Positions 33,308 to 42,309 of a stretch of 64,000 nucleotides of DNA are shown here, piece by piece. This DNA is from JAUVXY01 sp964392345 (GTDB taxonomy: Bacteria > Actinomycetota > Humimicrobiia > Humimicrobiales > Humimicrobiaceae), in contig CAYMPQ010000001.1 in the NCBI GenBank assembly GCA_964392345.1, positions 1 through 64,000 on the forward strand, read 5' to 3'. Under the pieces are notes generated by a model, which saw only the letters and a program-made list of their open reading frames with translations, was not told the origin of the DNA and ran no database searches. Numbering within the stretch: position 1 is the stretch's first letter; every line of letters starts with the position of its first letter. A program made the position numbers and the translations under genes.

Positions 33308-34093
33308 ATGATAAAACTAATAGTCACGGATGTTGACGGCACGCTTCTTGATGGCGATTCAAATCTTCCCGAATTAAACAAAAAAGCTATTCTTGCATGC
33401 CTTGATGAGGGGATAGGGGTGATTTTGGCAACTGGCAAATCAATTGATTCAGTATTTCCAATCATTAAATTTTTAAATTTAAAGCTTCCCCAGATAACTA
33501 TGAACGGAGCAGTTGTAGTTAATAAAGATTTAAAGATAATAAATTCTGTAAAAATAAGACCAGATGACTACTTTGATGTGATAAGATCAATAAAAGAAAA
33601 AGGGTACTCGCCACTTGCAGCGCTGGCAGGAGGAGGTATTTTTTATGAAAAATATCATCCTGACATGAAATATATTGAGAGAATCGGGGAGAGATTAATT
33701 AAAATTGATAGTATTGAAACTGCTTATTTTTCAAAAAATTCAGTTGACATAAATGTTCCCATAAAGGAGGACGATCCTCTTGATTGCTACCTCAGGAAAA
33801 AGTTTTCAAGTAAACTGGAAATTGTAAGGGCAGGTAAATATTTTTTTGATATTTTAAATTTGAATGCTACCAAAGGCAATGCGCTGTGCAGTATTGCCGA
33901 AATTTTAAATATTAAAAGAGAGGAGATAGCTGCATTTGGTGACAGCTATAACGACCTGAGCATGTTCAAAGAAGCTGGGCTTAAGATTGCAGTGAAGAAT
34001 TCTAACAGCAAAGTACTTGAAGCGGCAAATATAATAACAGACGAGAATTATAAATCTGGTTTTGGCAAGGCGATATACGAGCACATATTGTAA
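33308..34093 (+). CDS. HAD-superfamily Cof-type sugar phosphatase
   Basis: This 261-residue protein has the HAD nucleophile motif VTDVDGTLLDGD at the N-terminus, the motif III lysine region and the late GDSYNDLSMFKEAG motif supplying the Mg2+-binding aspartates. The large cap (about residues 85-190) places it in the Cof/YbiV (IIB) subfamily, usually promiscuous sugar-phosphate or cofactor phosphatases. It follows E3 by 15 bases, and a polycistronic link is likely. The substrate is unknown. Confidence 0.88.
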   Translation: MIKLIVTDVDGTLLDGDSNLPELNKKAILACLDEGIGVILATGKSIDSVFPIIKFLNLKLPQITMNGAVVVNKDLKIINSVKIRPDDYFDVIRSIKEKGYSPLAALAGGGIFYEKYHPDMKYIERIGERLIKIDSIETAYFSKNSVDINVPIKEDDPLDCYLRKKFSSKLEIVRAGKYFFDILNLNATKGNALCSIAEILNIKREEIAAFGDSYNDLSMFKEAGLKIAVKNSNSKVLEAANIITDENYKSGFGKAIYEHIL

Positions 34094-34199
34094 TAGATAC
34101 ATTAATATAATTTATCAAAACTTTGAGGTATTGTAGTTTAAAATTAATTTGTGCTAAAATAGAGCTCTCTGAGTTTATAATATTTTATTATAGATTTTT

Positions 34200-34211
34200 T
34201 ATAAAAGTCAT
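34200..34211 (+). promoter_or_regulatory. TATAAA box immediately before a gene, possible leaderless start
   Basis: TATAAA (34200-34205) ends six bases before the ATG at 34212, so transcription would begin at or next to the start codon. No Shine-Dalgarno is visible (AAAAGTCAT precedes the ATG). The -35 region is AT-rich without a clear TTGACA. Confidence 0.45.
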
Positions 34212-34580
34212 ATGGCTGCAAATAATTCAATAGCTCTAACCAGAAAAGTAGTTATTACTTCTGAAAAAACTATAGCTAAAGAAGATTTCATCAAAAAGAT
34301 ATTAGAAATCACTGATGGCATACTTCTTTATCTTAAAAACAATGGCTGCAAGAAGTTAGGTCATTTAAAATTAATATCTACTACTAATGGTGAAGACTAT
34401 CTCCAGATCAGCGTAGTTGACACAGCCAAAAAACCGGCAATAAAGGGCATGCTAAAAAAAACTTTTGCAAAGATCAAACTTACTTTAAATATTATAGAAT
34501 TTGGTGTTAGCAAAGAGGATATTGTTAATAAAATTGATGAAGAACTGAAAAATATACAGGATTATTTTAATAGCGTGTAA
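34212..34580 (+). CDS. uncharacterised 122-residue protein
   Basis: I do not recognise this protein. It is a compact soluble protein of mixed alpha/beta character: a helix region starting IAKEDFIKKILEITDGILLY, a strand region GHLKLISTTNGEDYLQISVV, a basic segment (KKPAIKGMLKKTFAKIK), and a C-terminal charged helix ending QDYFNSV. It has no signal peptide, membrane segment or metal motif. It stands alone between the HAD phosphatase gene and a convergent M23-like gene (13-base gap) and appears to have a leaderless promoter. Codon composition is like its neighbours. Confidence 0.6.
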   Translation: MAANNSIALTRKVVITSEKTIAKEDFIKKILEITDGILLYLKNNGCKKLGHLKLISTTNGEDYLQISVVDTAKKPAIKGMLKKTFAKIKLTLNIIEFGVSKEDIVNKIDEELKNIQDYFNSV

Positions 34581-34593
34581 ATTAGGAAATCTA

Positions 34594-35181
34594 TTAGTTG
34601 CTATAGTAAATCCTAAAATCAGAAGGTAAATATTTTAAATGTATAAATTTTGAAATACTGCTGTAATCTATGGCCAGCATATCTTCCGGGTCAATATATT
34701 TTCCATCATATATTATTCCAAAGTGCAAATGATATGAAGAGCTGGATGGGTCATCCATGGCACCAATAGATGCAATAGCTTCTCCTTGCTGAACAGAAGT
34801 TCCTACTGGAACATATATTTGCAGTAAATTTAGGTAAGTAGTTCTTATATTTTTATTATGCTTTATCACCAAAGTCTTTCCTCCTGTTGGAGAAAAACCA
34901 ATGTAGCTGACCACGCCATTTGCTGCTGCGATAACTTTTTGCCCGTATCTTCCCTCTATATCAATTCCTGTGTGTCTTCTGCTGGTTTCTTTTTTGTAAT
35001 CCCAGTAAACTTGTCTGAATTTAACTACAATACTGCCATTAAGCGGCATAATAAAAGGAGACTTACAGTAGGAATATAGCGGTACTGGCTGGCAGATTAA
35101 TATTAAAAATGAAAAGAGAAAGAAAAGAAATATCCCGGTTACACATTTTTTATGTATGCAAATTAAATTAACAAAAAACAT
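34594..35181 (-). CDS. M23-like peptidoglycan-binding protein, probably catalytically degenerate
   Basis: This 195-residue protein has an N-terminal hydrophobic signal or anchor (about residues 13-36) and then a LytM/M23 domain. Zinc ligands are in place: H70 and D74 (RHTGIDIEG) and H153 (HLHFG), with H151 of the HxH pair. The catalytic histidine of the usual YxHL motif (H260 in LytM) is replaced by asparagine (N118 in TTYLNLL). Without it hydrolysis is expected to be weak or absent, so a regulatory or scaffolding role as in degenerate LytM proteins is plausible. It is exported or membrane-anchored. A variant active site cannot be ruled out. Confidence 0.85.
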   Translation of the reverse strand: MFFVNLICIHKKCVTGIFLFFLFSFLILICQPVPLYSYCKSPFIMPLNGSIVVKFRQVYWDYKKETSRRHTGIDIEGRYGQKVIAAANGVVSYIGFSPTGGKTLVIKHNKNIRTTYLNLLQIYVPVGTSVQQGEAIASIGAMDDPSSSSYHLHFGIIYDGKYIDPEDMLAIDYSSISKFIHLKYLPSDFRIYYSN

Positions 35182-35394
35182 TTCTTAAAAATATTTATTA
35201 TAAAATTTACAATTTCAATTGTTTTAAGACGGGTTAATTATATAACAATAAAGTATTTGTGTAAATAGCAATTTAGGTAAATACATAAATATTGACTAAG
35301 CTGTTTTACTAATTATGGATTAACTTTTATAATCATCTAATAAATAAGCATGGGAACTTACTGATGAAATAATACAGTTTTGCAGGAGGTAGCC

Positions 35395-36171
35395 TTGGGA
35401 GATAAAATTTTAACGATGCCAATTATTTTCGGAGCTCTAAAATTTGAGATATCAGGGCTCATTAAGATGATGAAGGTGGAGCGCATTGACAGGAAGGGCA
35501 ATATTACTATGTACAGGGGCAGCATAAGTGGCAGGGAAGTACTCTTAGTTAAAACTGGAATGGGCAAGCACAATGCACAAAAAGCAGCAAGGCTAATTGT
35601 GAAAAATTATTCAGGCGACAGCAGTATAAGTAAAAGAATGTTGGCAATCGGATTCTGTGGCGCAACCAGCGGAAATCTACAAATTGGAGATGTAGTTTTG
35701 TATAAAACTATAAAAAATTTAGAAAATATTGATTTTTCTAAAGCTTGCAATAACATAAATTTTTATGGCAGCAAAGATATTAATTGTAGTGTATACATAA
35801 AAAATAGCTGCAAAATACTTAAGGTAAATGGAGGTACTGTTTCTAATGTAATTGCTGATTCTGAATTGAAAAAAAACATTGGTGCTAAATTTGATGTTCA
35901 GGCTGTTGATATGGAAACCTATTGGATAGGAAAGACAATGATTGAGAATAATTTGCCTTTTTATTGCATAAGAGCTGTTTCTGATAGTGTTGATGAAAAT
36001 ATCCCTGATTTTCTGTTAACCCTCTTTGGAAAAAGTATATTTGCCAATATTTTTAATTTACTGTTTTTAGCAATTAAGTCGCCCAAAAAAATATTCCAAA
36101 TCACCAGGGCAGTAAGAAATATGAAGAAGGCAAAAGGCAGTTTAACTGCTGCAGTAATGGAAATGATCTAA
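35395..36171 (+). CDS. nucleoside phosphorylase-fold protein (MTA/SAH nucleosidase-like)
   Basis: This protein of about 258 residues resembles the PNP/UDP phosphorylase superfamily. An N-terminal PIIFGALKFEISGL strand leads to VKTGMGKHNAQKAA, then GFCGATSGNLQIGDVVL and the ribose-binding AVDMETYWIG, followed by RAVSDSVDENIPDF with the catalytic aspartate. These elements fit 5'-methylthioadenosine/S-adenosylhomocysteine nucleosidase-like enzymes; in some bacteria such proteins process squalene-hopanoid intermediates (HpnG). The start is probably TTG at 35395, just after AGGAGGT (35384-35390). The C-terminus is longer than usual and basic (IKSPKKIFQITRAVRNMKKA). Substrate not settled. Confidence 0.75.
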   Translation: MGDKILTMPIIFGALKFEISGLIKMMKVERIDRKGNITMYRGSISGREVLLVKTGMGKHNAQKAARLIVKNYSGDSSISKRMLAIGFCGATSGNLQIGDVVLYKTIKNLENIDFSKACNNINFYGSKDINCSVYIKNSCKILKVNGGTVSNVIADSELKKNIGAKFDVQAVDMETYWIGKTMIENNLPFYCIRAVSDSVDENIPDFLLTLFGKSIFANIFNLLFLAIKSPKKIFQITRAVRNMKKAKGSLTAAVMEMI

Positions 36172-36180
36172 AAATTACTT

Positions 36181-37272
36181 TTAACCAATTGGCTTTATAT
36201 TAAAAGGAACGCCAGTATTGGCACAGTCCTTTTTGATATCATCTATTACTTTTGCAAGGATCGGGACACCATGCTTTTCATTATACTCCGCATTTTCAAA
36301 TTCTTTTTCCCCGGCTATGTAGATTCGGTCATGGCCCTTAACTTTTGGAGAGTTTTTTAATATATCAACAGCATAGTCCAATTGTTTTTTAAAATCAGCA
36401 ACGGGCCTGAACGCATCAATTTTAATTACTGCAAAAAAGTGGCTTACATCTGACTCTTTTGAATAATCATGAGGAAAACCAATGTCTGTAAGATTTGAGC
36501 CGCCCGATAATGTTCCGCAAAGAATATCCACCATAAGCGCTAGACCATATCCTTTGTACCCTCTCATAATATCTGTTCCTCCCAACGGCATAAGAGCACC
36601 GGGTCCGCCGCTTCTAACCTTTTTTGGGTCATCAGTCATGTTCCCATCATCGTCAATGCCCCAGCCAAGTGGAATTTTTTCGTTCTTTTTCTCATAAACT
36701 TTAATCCGTCCTATGGGAACTGTACTTGTTGCCATATCAAGAAGATATGGATATTTTTTATGTGATGGGGCAGCAAAACTAATTGGATTTGTGCCAAGCA
36801 CAGGAGTTTTTCCATAAGTTGGAGCAACCAGAGGCTGGGAATTTGTGAGGCTTATGCCAATCATATCATGCTTTAGCGCCATCATGGAATAATATCCGGC
36901 AATGCCATAATGATTGCTGTGCCGCACAGTTGCTATGGCCACATTAGATTTTTTTGCTTTTTCAATGCATTTTTGCATTACTTTATAAGAAACAACCTGT
37001 CCAAGACCATTGCCGCCATCTACTAACATAGTTGTATCAGTTTCTGAAACTATTTTTATCGGAGTAAGTGGATTGATCATTTTTTCAGACAGCCTGTTTC
37101 CGTAATATGTATTTAGCCTGATTAAACCATGGGAGTCTGTCCCCCTGATGTCTGCTGTAATTAATACGTCTGCAACAATTTTTGCATCTCCTTCTGGAAC
37201 ACCAAACTTTTTCATAAAACTAACTGCATAACCAGCAAGATCCTCTTTTTTAAAGCGTAATAACTTTTCCAT
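36181..37272 (-). CDS. malate/L-lactate/ureidoglycolate-family NAD(P) dehydrogenase
   Basis: This protein of about 363 residues belongs to the Ldh_2 (YbiC/AllD-like) family, distinct in fold from the common lactate and malate dehydrogenases. Conserved elements are TADIRGTDSHGLIRL near the N-terminus, ATVRHSNHYGIAGYY, the nucleotide region TNPISFAAPSHKKYP and GYKGYGLALMVDILCG. It reversibly oxidises a 2-hydroxyacid with NAD(P). I start at 37272 because GGAGGAGG (37278-37287 on this strand) lies just upstream, while the longer frame start at 37308 precedes it. It runs convergently to the gene at 35395 (nine-base gap) and away from the HU promoter. Confidence 0.9.
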   Translation of the reverse strand: MEKLLRFKKEDLAGYAVSFMKKFGVPEGDAKIVADVLITADIRGTDSHGLIRLNTYYGNRLSEKMINPLTPIKIVSETDTTMLVDGGNGLGQVVSYKVMQKCIEKAKKSNVAIATVRHSNHYGIAGYYSMMALKHDMIGISLTNSQPLVAPTYGKTPVLGTNPISFAAPSHKKYPYLLDMATSTVPIGRIKVYEKKNEKIPLGWGIDDDGNMTDDPKKVRSGGPGALMPLGGTDIMRGYKGYGLALMVDILCGTLSGGSNLTDIGFPHDYSKESDVSHFFAVIKIDAFRPVADFKKQLDYAVDILKNSPKVKGHDRIYIAGEKEFENAEYNEKHGVPILAKVIDDIKKDCANTGVPFNIKPIG

Positions 37273-37424
37273 TTCAAACCTCCTCCGTGCTAAAATTTGA
37301 TTATACAAAAAATTACTGCTTCCAGTAGCAGCAAAAATTTATTTATTTGTTATTTGCCATATTATAACATAGTAATAGCAAATTGTTTTACTAAAAAAAC
37401 TTGTCGGCCAAATAAAAATTTTTT

Positions 37425-37486
37425 TTGGAAAAACATGGAAAGTATAGTATAATCAGCCGTAATATCTAAACTTGTGTTTAGATATT
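37425..37486 (+). promoter_or_regulatory. HU gene promoter with a large inverted repeat at the start site
   Basis: TTGGAA (37425-37430), 17 bases, consensus TATAAT (37448-37453). The expected start falls at about 37460, where a perfect 11-base inverted repeat begins: AATATCTAAAC (37461-37471), TTGT loop, GTTTAGATATT (37476-37486). It can be an operator or a stable 5' stem-loop of the roughly 118-base leader. A related AACTTAGATATATC lies at about 37499-37512. Confidence 0.7.
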
Positions 37487-37577
37487 TATTAAAATTAAAC
37501 TTAGATATATCATTAAGGAATTAATATAAAGTAAAGCATAAGACAATTTTTGTAAAAAATAGTGAAAGGAAGTGAAG

Positions 37578-37850
37578 ATGAACAAGACAGAGCTGGTAGA
37601 AAAGGTTAGCAGTAAGGCAGGACTTACAAAGAAAGATGCTGCTTGTGCTATCGACACATTAGTAGATGTTATCACTACTACAATTAAGAAGGGCGACAAG
37701 GTTGCATTAGTAGGTTTTGGTACTTTCCAGGCAGTGCAAAGAAAAGCAAGAACAGGATTAAACCCTCAGACAGGAAAAACTATCCAGATTCCAGCAAGAA
37801 AAGTTCCCAAGTTTAAACCGGGCAAGGTACTAAAGGAAGCAGTTAACTAA
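37578..37850 (+). CDS. hup: DNA-binding protein HU
   Basis: This 90-residue protein is a standard-length HU/IHF nucleoid protein. It begins NKTELVEKVSSKAGLTKKDA and contains VALVGFGTFQAVQRKARTG, the beta-arm residues GLNPQTGKTIQIPARKVPKF with the proline that inserts into DNA, and the conserved C-terminal KPGKVLKEAV. It bends DNA as a dimer and organises the chromosome. ATG at 37578 follows AAAGGA by seven bases; a GTG two codons earlier is less likely. It has its own promoter and terminator, so it is monocistronic. Confidence 0.96.
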   Translation: MNKTELVEKVSSKAGLTKKDAACAIDTLVDVITTTIKKGDKVALVGFGTFQAVQRKARTGLNPQTGKTIQIPARKVPKFKPGKVLKEAVN

Positions 37851-37878
37851 GAATAAATATTTATGATTGATTAATTAT

Positions 37879-37908
37879 AAGAGGGCCAATCAAATGATTG
37901 GTCCTCTT
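37879..37908 (+). terminator. intrinsic terminator after the HU gene
   Basis: AAGAGGGCCAATCA (37879-37892) pairs with TGATTGGTCCTCTT (37895-37908) around an AA loop, with one GU pair. ATCTTT follows; the T-run is short. The hairpin begins 29 bases after the HU stop. Confidence 0.75.
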
Positions 37909-38051
37909 ATCTTTACAAGCAGGCCTCCTTGCGCAGGCAGTATTGTAGCTATTATGCAAATTTTTAGTCGTATTCATGAAAAAATCAGCAAATATTAGAC
38001 AAATATTTTTAAATATGTTAGCATTCAATACTAATCATACATAGATTGTGA

Positions 38052-38079
38052 TTGATGTTTTTTGAAAATTAAATATAAC
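38052..38079 (+). promoter_or_regulatory. promoter of the T-box leader
   Basis: TTGATG (38052-38057), 16 bases, TATAAC (38074-38079). Transcription should begin near 38086, which matches the 5' end expected for Stem I of the T-box. Confidence 0.6.
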
Positions 38080-38084
38080 TATAA

Positions 38085-38406
38085 AGCCTGCGATCAGAAA
38101 TAGTAAGCACTAAGCAGCATACAGAGAGCCGCTGATGGTGAGAATGCGGCTGCAAGGCTGGTGACCGAATGGCTCTGTGAGGCTTCTGGCTCAAATCATA
38201 TACCCGAAAAGTAAGCAGGAGAGAGTAAGCCAGAACGGGTTCCTCCGTTACCAAGGGATAGGATATTATAGTGTATCCGAGATAGTATGAGTGCACAGCG
38301 AATACAAGCGTTACTGAATTTGCTGTGAAATAGAGTGGCACCGCGGAGTTTAACCTCTCGTCTCTATATAAATTATTTTATGTAGGGATTATGAGAGGTT
38401 TTTTGT
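38085..38406 (+). ncRNA. tryptophan T-box riboswitch controlling trpB2
   Basis: All T-box landmarks are present in order. Stem I has the AGTA loop-E half (about 38101), AGAGAGCC with a distal stem-loop (about 38119-38150), and GAA followed by the specifier TGG (Trp codon) at 38170-38172. The T-box bulge reads GAGTGGCACCGCGGA near 38333-38347. Antiterminator and terminator share AACCTCTC (38352-38359), which pairs with GAGAGGTT (38393-38400) ahead of a T-run. Uncharged tRNA-Trp would bind the specifier and the bulge and favour antitermination. The specifier was placed by aligning the GAA-codon context by eye with known leaders. Confidence 0.93.
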
Positions 38407-38585
38407 TTTATATGGGTTAATACGCGTGGGAGCGGGCAGCCAATATATAATTTTTTAATAAGGAGGTGGTACAAAAATAATTACATTTACATATAGTCAA
38501 AGAAATGCCAGAAATGGCTAAGAACAGATGAAGAGAAATTAAAAATGCTTTTCTAAACAAGAAAGCTAAGAGAAAGGAAAATAAA

Positions 38586-39947
38586 ATGGACAAAAGAACA
38601 AAGTTTGTGCTGGATGAGGAGGAGATGCCAAAGCAGTGGTACAATATCCAGGCAGATTTGCCAGAGCCTCTGCCGCCAGTGCTGCATCCGGCTACAGGGA
38701 AACCAATAACTCCGGATGATCTTGCTCCACTGTTTCCCATGGAACTTATTAAGCAGGAAGTGAGTACCGAACGATGGATTGAAATTCCTGAAGAGGTAAG
38801 AGATATTTACAGGCTATGGAGGCCTACTACTTTGTTCAGGGCGCATAGATTAGAAAAAGCGCTTGATACTCCGGCTAAGATTTTCTATAAGTATGAAGGA
38901 TCAAGCCCTCCCGGGAGCCATAAGCCCAATACTGCTGTAGCTCAGGCTTATTACAATAAAAAAGAGGGCATCACTCGTATAACTACAGAAACCGGGGCTG
39001 GACAATGGGGAAGTGCCCTGGCATTTGGAGGTGCTTGTTTTGGTATAGAAATCAAAGTTTATATGGTATCAATTAGTTATCAGCAGAAACCTTACAGGCG
39101 TGTGATGATGGAAGTATGGGGTGCAAAATGTGTCCCAAGCCCAAGCAAGGATACAAAAGCAGGGCGAGCTATGCTGGCAGAAGACCCTAATTGCCCCGGC
39201 AGTCTGGGCCTTGCCATCAGCGAGGCTGTAGAAGATGCAGTTTCCCGTGATGATACTCATTATTCACTGGGTAGCGTGCTTAACCATGTTTTGCTGCATC
39301 AGACAGTAAATGGCCTGGAAACAAAGGAATTAATGGAAAAGGCAGATGTTTACCCGGATATTATTGTCGGCTGTGTTGGCGGAGGTTCAAACTTTGCAGG
39401 ACTCTTTCTGCCTTTTGTTAAGGACAAAATTGATGGGGCAAAACCTAACTTGCGTATAATCAATGTAGAGCCTATGTCTGCACCAACTTTAACCAAAGGA
39501 CCTTATGCCTATGATTTTGGTGATAAAGCAGGGCTGACACCGCTGATTAAGATGTTTACCCTGGGGCATGATTTTATGCCACCACCAATTCACGCAGGAG
39601 GCCTTCGCTATCATGGAATGGCGCCTATTATCTGCCATCTGGCTAATCTGGGCTTTGTTGAAGCAAGAGCCGAGCACCAGCTTGGAACTTTTGAAGCCGG
39701 GATAACTTTTGCCCGAAGTGAAGGTATTATAAGTGCGCCTGAAACAGATCATGCAATAAAGGCTGGTATTGATGAGGCTTTAAAGTGCAAGGAGACAGGA
39801 GAGGCAAAGATTATTCTTATAGCTCATAGCGGGCATGGGCATGTTGACATGGCTGCCTATGATGCATATTTGGCAGGCAAACTAAAAGATTATGAGTATC
39901 CTGAGGAGAAAGTTAAGGAAGCATTAGAAAAGCTGCCGAAAGTTTAG
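38586..39947 (+). CDS. trpB: TrpB2-type tryptophan synthase beta chain
   Basis: This 453-residue PLP enzyme belongs to the TrpB2 branch (longer than the common beta chain). It has the PLP lysine at K113 in [28 protein letters not shown], and the phosphate-binding [15 protein letters not shown]. It condenses indole and serine to tryptophan; TrpB2 proteins are often free-standing and do not bind the alpha chain strongly. No trpA or other trp gene is nearby. The upstream T-box with a Trp specifier places expression under tRNA-Trp charging. A leader of about 180 bases separates the riboswitch from the ATG, which is preceded by AAAGGA. Confidence 0.93.
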   Translation: MDKRTKFVLDEEEMPKQWYNIQADLPEPLPPVLHPATGKPITPDDLAPLFPMELIKQEVSTERWIEIPEEVRDIYRLWRPTTLFRAHRLEKALDTPAKIFYKYEGSSPPGSHKPNTAVAQAYYNKKEGITRITTETGAGQWGSALAFGGACFGIEIKVYMVSISYQQKPYRRVMMEVWGAKCVPSPSKDTKAGRAMLAEDPNCPGSLGLAISEAVEDAVSRDDTHYSLGSVLNHVLLHQTVNGLETKELMEKADVYPDIIVGCVGGGSNFAGLFLPFVKDKIDGAKPNLRIINVEPMSAPTLTKGPYAYDFGDKAGLTPLIKMFTLGHDFMPPPIHAGGLRYHGMAPIICHLANLGFVEARAEHQLGTFEAGITFARSEGIISAPETDHAIKAGIDEALKCKETGEAKIILIAHSGHGHVDMAAYDAYLAGKLKDYEYPEEKVKEALEKLPKV

Positions 39948-39972
39948 CTGCTAAATAAGTTTGAATTATGTT

Positions 39973-40011
39973 GAGTGGCCTGCAAATAAGTTATTTATTT
40001 GCAGGCCACTC
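39973..40011 (+). terminator. long perfect hairpin after trpB2
   Basis: GAGTGGCCTGCAAATAA (39973-39989) pairs perfectly over 17 bases with 39995-40011 around a GTTAT loop. No T-run follows on either strand, so it may be a Rho-independent terminator without a U-tract or an mRNA 3' stabiliser. It begins 26 bases after the trpB2 stop. Confidence 0.65.
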
Positions 40012-40499
40012 GTGCTGGACAACATTAGGCAGAAATTAATCACCCTAAATAAATCTTCTAAAAAATACCACTATGTAAGCACACTGGAAGTTTTGCTTGA
40101 TTTTTTTTAAATTAGCATATATCATAAACCATATAATTTTTTATTTTTTATAATTAATGTAATGGTGAGTTTTTCTTCTTGTTATCCATGTTCCAAATTC
40201 TTTAAAGAAATGGTGATATAGTTAATTGCTTTATATAAATTTGCTCAGAGTTAATAAACCCAAAAATATCTAAAAATCCTTATAATTTTTTTACTTGAAG
40301 GCCATATACAACTTACCCAAAAGTTTATTTTAATAAAAATTTTATAGCTATGTATTTTTAGATAGATATGTCGAGGGATATGAAATTATTTGTATGTATG
40401 GCTAACCTAAAACATGTGGAAAACAAAAGGATCGAGCAGCCGGAGAGTGTTGGGCTGGCCAGCGTTAATTAAGCTTTAGTATAAAGGGAGGAGAAATAG
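40012..40499 (+). other. 488-base gap and leader before rho
   Basis: No protein-coding frame is supported here. The region is very AT-rich with T-runs, except for a GC-richer block close to rho containing CAGCC...GGCTGGCCAGCG (about 40437-40465), which could fold in the mRNA. Rho genes are commonly autoregulated by termination in a long leader, so a regulatory role is plausible, but no specific element is proven. Confidence 0.4.
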
Positions 40500-41954
40500 T
40501 TGGTTGAAGAAATTAAAAATATAAACGAAGCGAATCTTAAAAAAAAGTTATTGCCGGAACTGCGTGAAATTGCCAGGCAGTTAAATATTTCTGGAGTGCC
40601 AAGATTTAAAAAGGAAGATTTAATAAAAAGGATATTAGAGGTGTTATCAATGAGAGGTGTAAAAGAGACAGCGGGTAGTGAGGTTATAGATAGAGAGGAA
40701 ACGAAAGAAGAAATAGAGGAAGTGAAAGAAGAAATAGAGGAAGAGGTAGAAGCGGAAGAGGCGAAGGGAGCAATAAAAGCTAGAAAAAAACCACCTGGCA
40801 TGAGGGAGGAGCACGAAGAGAAAAGGAAAGGGATACTGGATATACTGGCAGATGGCTATGGTTTTTTAAGGACAAATGGATATTTGCCGGGACCAAACGA
40901 TATATATGTATCTCAATCTCAAATAAGGAGATTCCATCTGAGGCAGGGAGATGAAGTGTATGGCCAGGTTAGGTCTCCAAAGGATAATGAAAAATACAAT
41001 GCTTTGCTTAGAATTGAAAAGGTAAATGATTCTGATCCGGAATCTATAAGGAAAAGAAAGCCTTTTCCGACGCTGACTCCTATTTATCCTATAGAGAGGT
41101 TAAGGCTTGAGACAAAGCAGGGATGTATTTCGACGCGAGTAATAGATTTAATTGCCCCAATAGGGAAAGGGCAAAGAGGTCTTATAGTGTCTCCGCCTAA
41201 AGCAGGCAAGACTACCATACTAAAAGATTTAGCTAATAGCATCACTGCCAATAATCCTGAAGTATACATAATGGTGCTGCTTGTTGATGAAAGGCCTGAG
41301 GAAGTAACTGATATTGAAAGATCGGTAAAAGGTGAAGTAATAAGTTCCACGTTTGATCAACCTTCAGATAATCATATCAAAGTTGCAGAATTGGTGCTGC
41401 AAAGAGCAAAGAGACTTGTGGAACATGGAAGGGACGTTCTAATTCTTTTAGATAGCGTAACCCGCCTCGCCCGTGCATATAATTTATCTATTCCTGCCAG
41501 TGGCAGGGTTCTGTCAGGCGGAGTAGACTCAACTGCGCTGTTCCCGCCAAAGCGGTTCTTTGGAGCAGCTCGAAACATAGAAGATGGCGGTAGTCTTACG
41601 ATCCTTGCTACAGCATTAGTTGAAACAGGAAGCAGGATGGACGATGTAATATTTGAAGAGTTTAAGGGTACCGGGAACATGGAACTTAAGTTGGACAGAA
41701 AATTAGCAGATAAGAGAATATTTCCTGCAGTAGATATAACAACGTCTGGAACAAGAAAAGAAGAGCTTTTGATGGATAAGGAAGAGGCAGAATCGGTATG
41801 GAAATTAAGGAGAATTATATATGAGAAAGAACCGCAGGTAGCTTTAGAGCAATTAATTGATTATGTCAAAAAAACCAAAACCAATAGGGACTTCTTAAAT
41901 GCAATAAAAGTTAGCTTGCAGAATGCAAATTCTTCTTTAAACTCCAAAATATAA
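40500..41954 (+). CDS. rho: transcription termination factor Rho
   Basis: This 484-residue protein has the N-terminal Rho_N helix bundle (about residues 8-48, with [21 protein letters not shown]) and an acidic spacer rich in EE and KEE (about 60-90). The RNA-binding cold-shock-like domain ([22 protein letters not shown], about 112-133) and the RecA-type ATPase domain follow, with P-loop [11 protein letters not shown], Walker B region [15 protein letters not shown] and Q/R-loop motifs. It terminates untranslated transcripts as a hexameric RNA translocase. The start is TTG, seven bases after GGGAGGAG. The acidic spacer is short compared with actinobacterial Rho insertions. rpmE follows 139 bases downstream. 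Confidence 0.96.
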   Translation: MVEEIKNINEANLKKKLLPELREIARQLNISGVPRFKKEDLIKRILEVLSMRGVKETAGSEVIDREETKEEIEEVKEEIEEEVEAEEAKGAIKARKKPPGMREEHEEKRKGILDILADGYGFLRTNGYLPGPNDIYVSQSQIRRFHLRQGDEVYGQVRSPKDNEKYNALLRIEKVNDSDPESIRKRKPFPTLTPIYPIERLRLETKQGCISTRVIDLIAPIGKGQRGLIVSPPKAGKTTILKDLANSITANNPEVYIMVLLVDERPEEVTDIERSVKGEVISSTFDQPSDNHIKVAELVLQRAKRLVEHGRDVLILLDSVTRLARAYNLSIPASGRVLSGGVDSTALFPPKRFFGAARNIEDGGSLTILATALVETGSRMDDVIFEEFKGTGNMELKLDRKLADKRIFPAVDITTSGTRKEELLMDKEEAESVWKLRRIIYEKEPQVALEQLIDYVKKTKTNRDFLNAIKVSLQNANSSLNSKI

Positions 41955-42093
41955 ACAAGCTTCCCAAGCTTCCCGGGGACTTTTTTAAATAGAGTTTTGA
42001 AATTTAATCTGCCTTGTTTACCGATTTATATATTTATGCTAACATATGGGCTTTAAAATAAAAAAGATAATAATTTAATGAGGGTAAAAAATT

Positions 42094-42300
42094 ATGAAGA
42101 AAGACATACATCCAAAATATTATGATTGCACTGTTACATGCTCTTGCGGTGCTACTTTTAAAACTGGATCTACAGAGAAAGAGCTAAGGGTAGAAATATG
42201 CTCAAACTGCCACCCATTTTATACAGGGAAGCAGAAGTTTATAGACTCAGGCGGAAGAGTGGAAAGATTCCAGAAAAGGCTTAAAAAAACTAAAAAATAA
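42094..42300 (+). CDS. rpmE: 50S ribosomal protein L31, zinc-binding type
   Basis: This 68-residue L31 has [10 protein letters not shown], the CxC pair CSCGATF and the CxxC pair [15 protein letters not shown], so it is the zinc-carrying (C+) form. It sits at the bridge between ribosomal subunits. rpmE between rho and prfA is a widely conserved arrangement. It is followed nine bases later by a short frame coupled to the DUF1385 gene. Confidence 0.96.
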   Translation: MKKDIHPKYYDCTVTCSCGATFKTGSTEKELRVEICSNCHPFYTGKQKFIDSGGRVERFQKRLKKTKK

Positions 42301-42309
42301 GTAAGGGGC

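Noticed and set aside
38461..38531. Leader peptide between the T-box and trpB2
   Set aside because: The strong Shine-Dalgarno has no ATG, GTG or TTG at 5-12 bases, and the next ATG frame is only eight codons long; no tryptophan-rich peptide is present.
41955..42010. Terminator between rho and rpmE (AAGCTTCCC repeated, then a T-run)
   Set aside because: The repeat is direct rather than a clear inverted stem adjacent to the T-run, so a hairpin terminator is not convincing.
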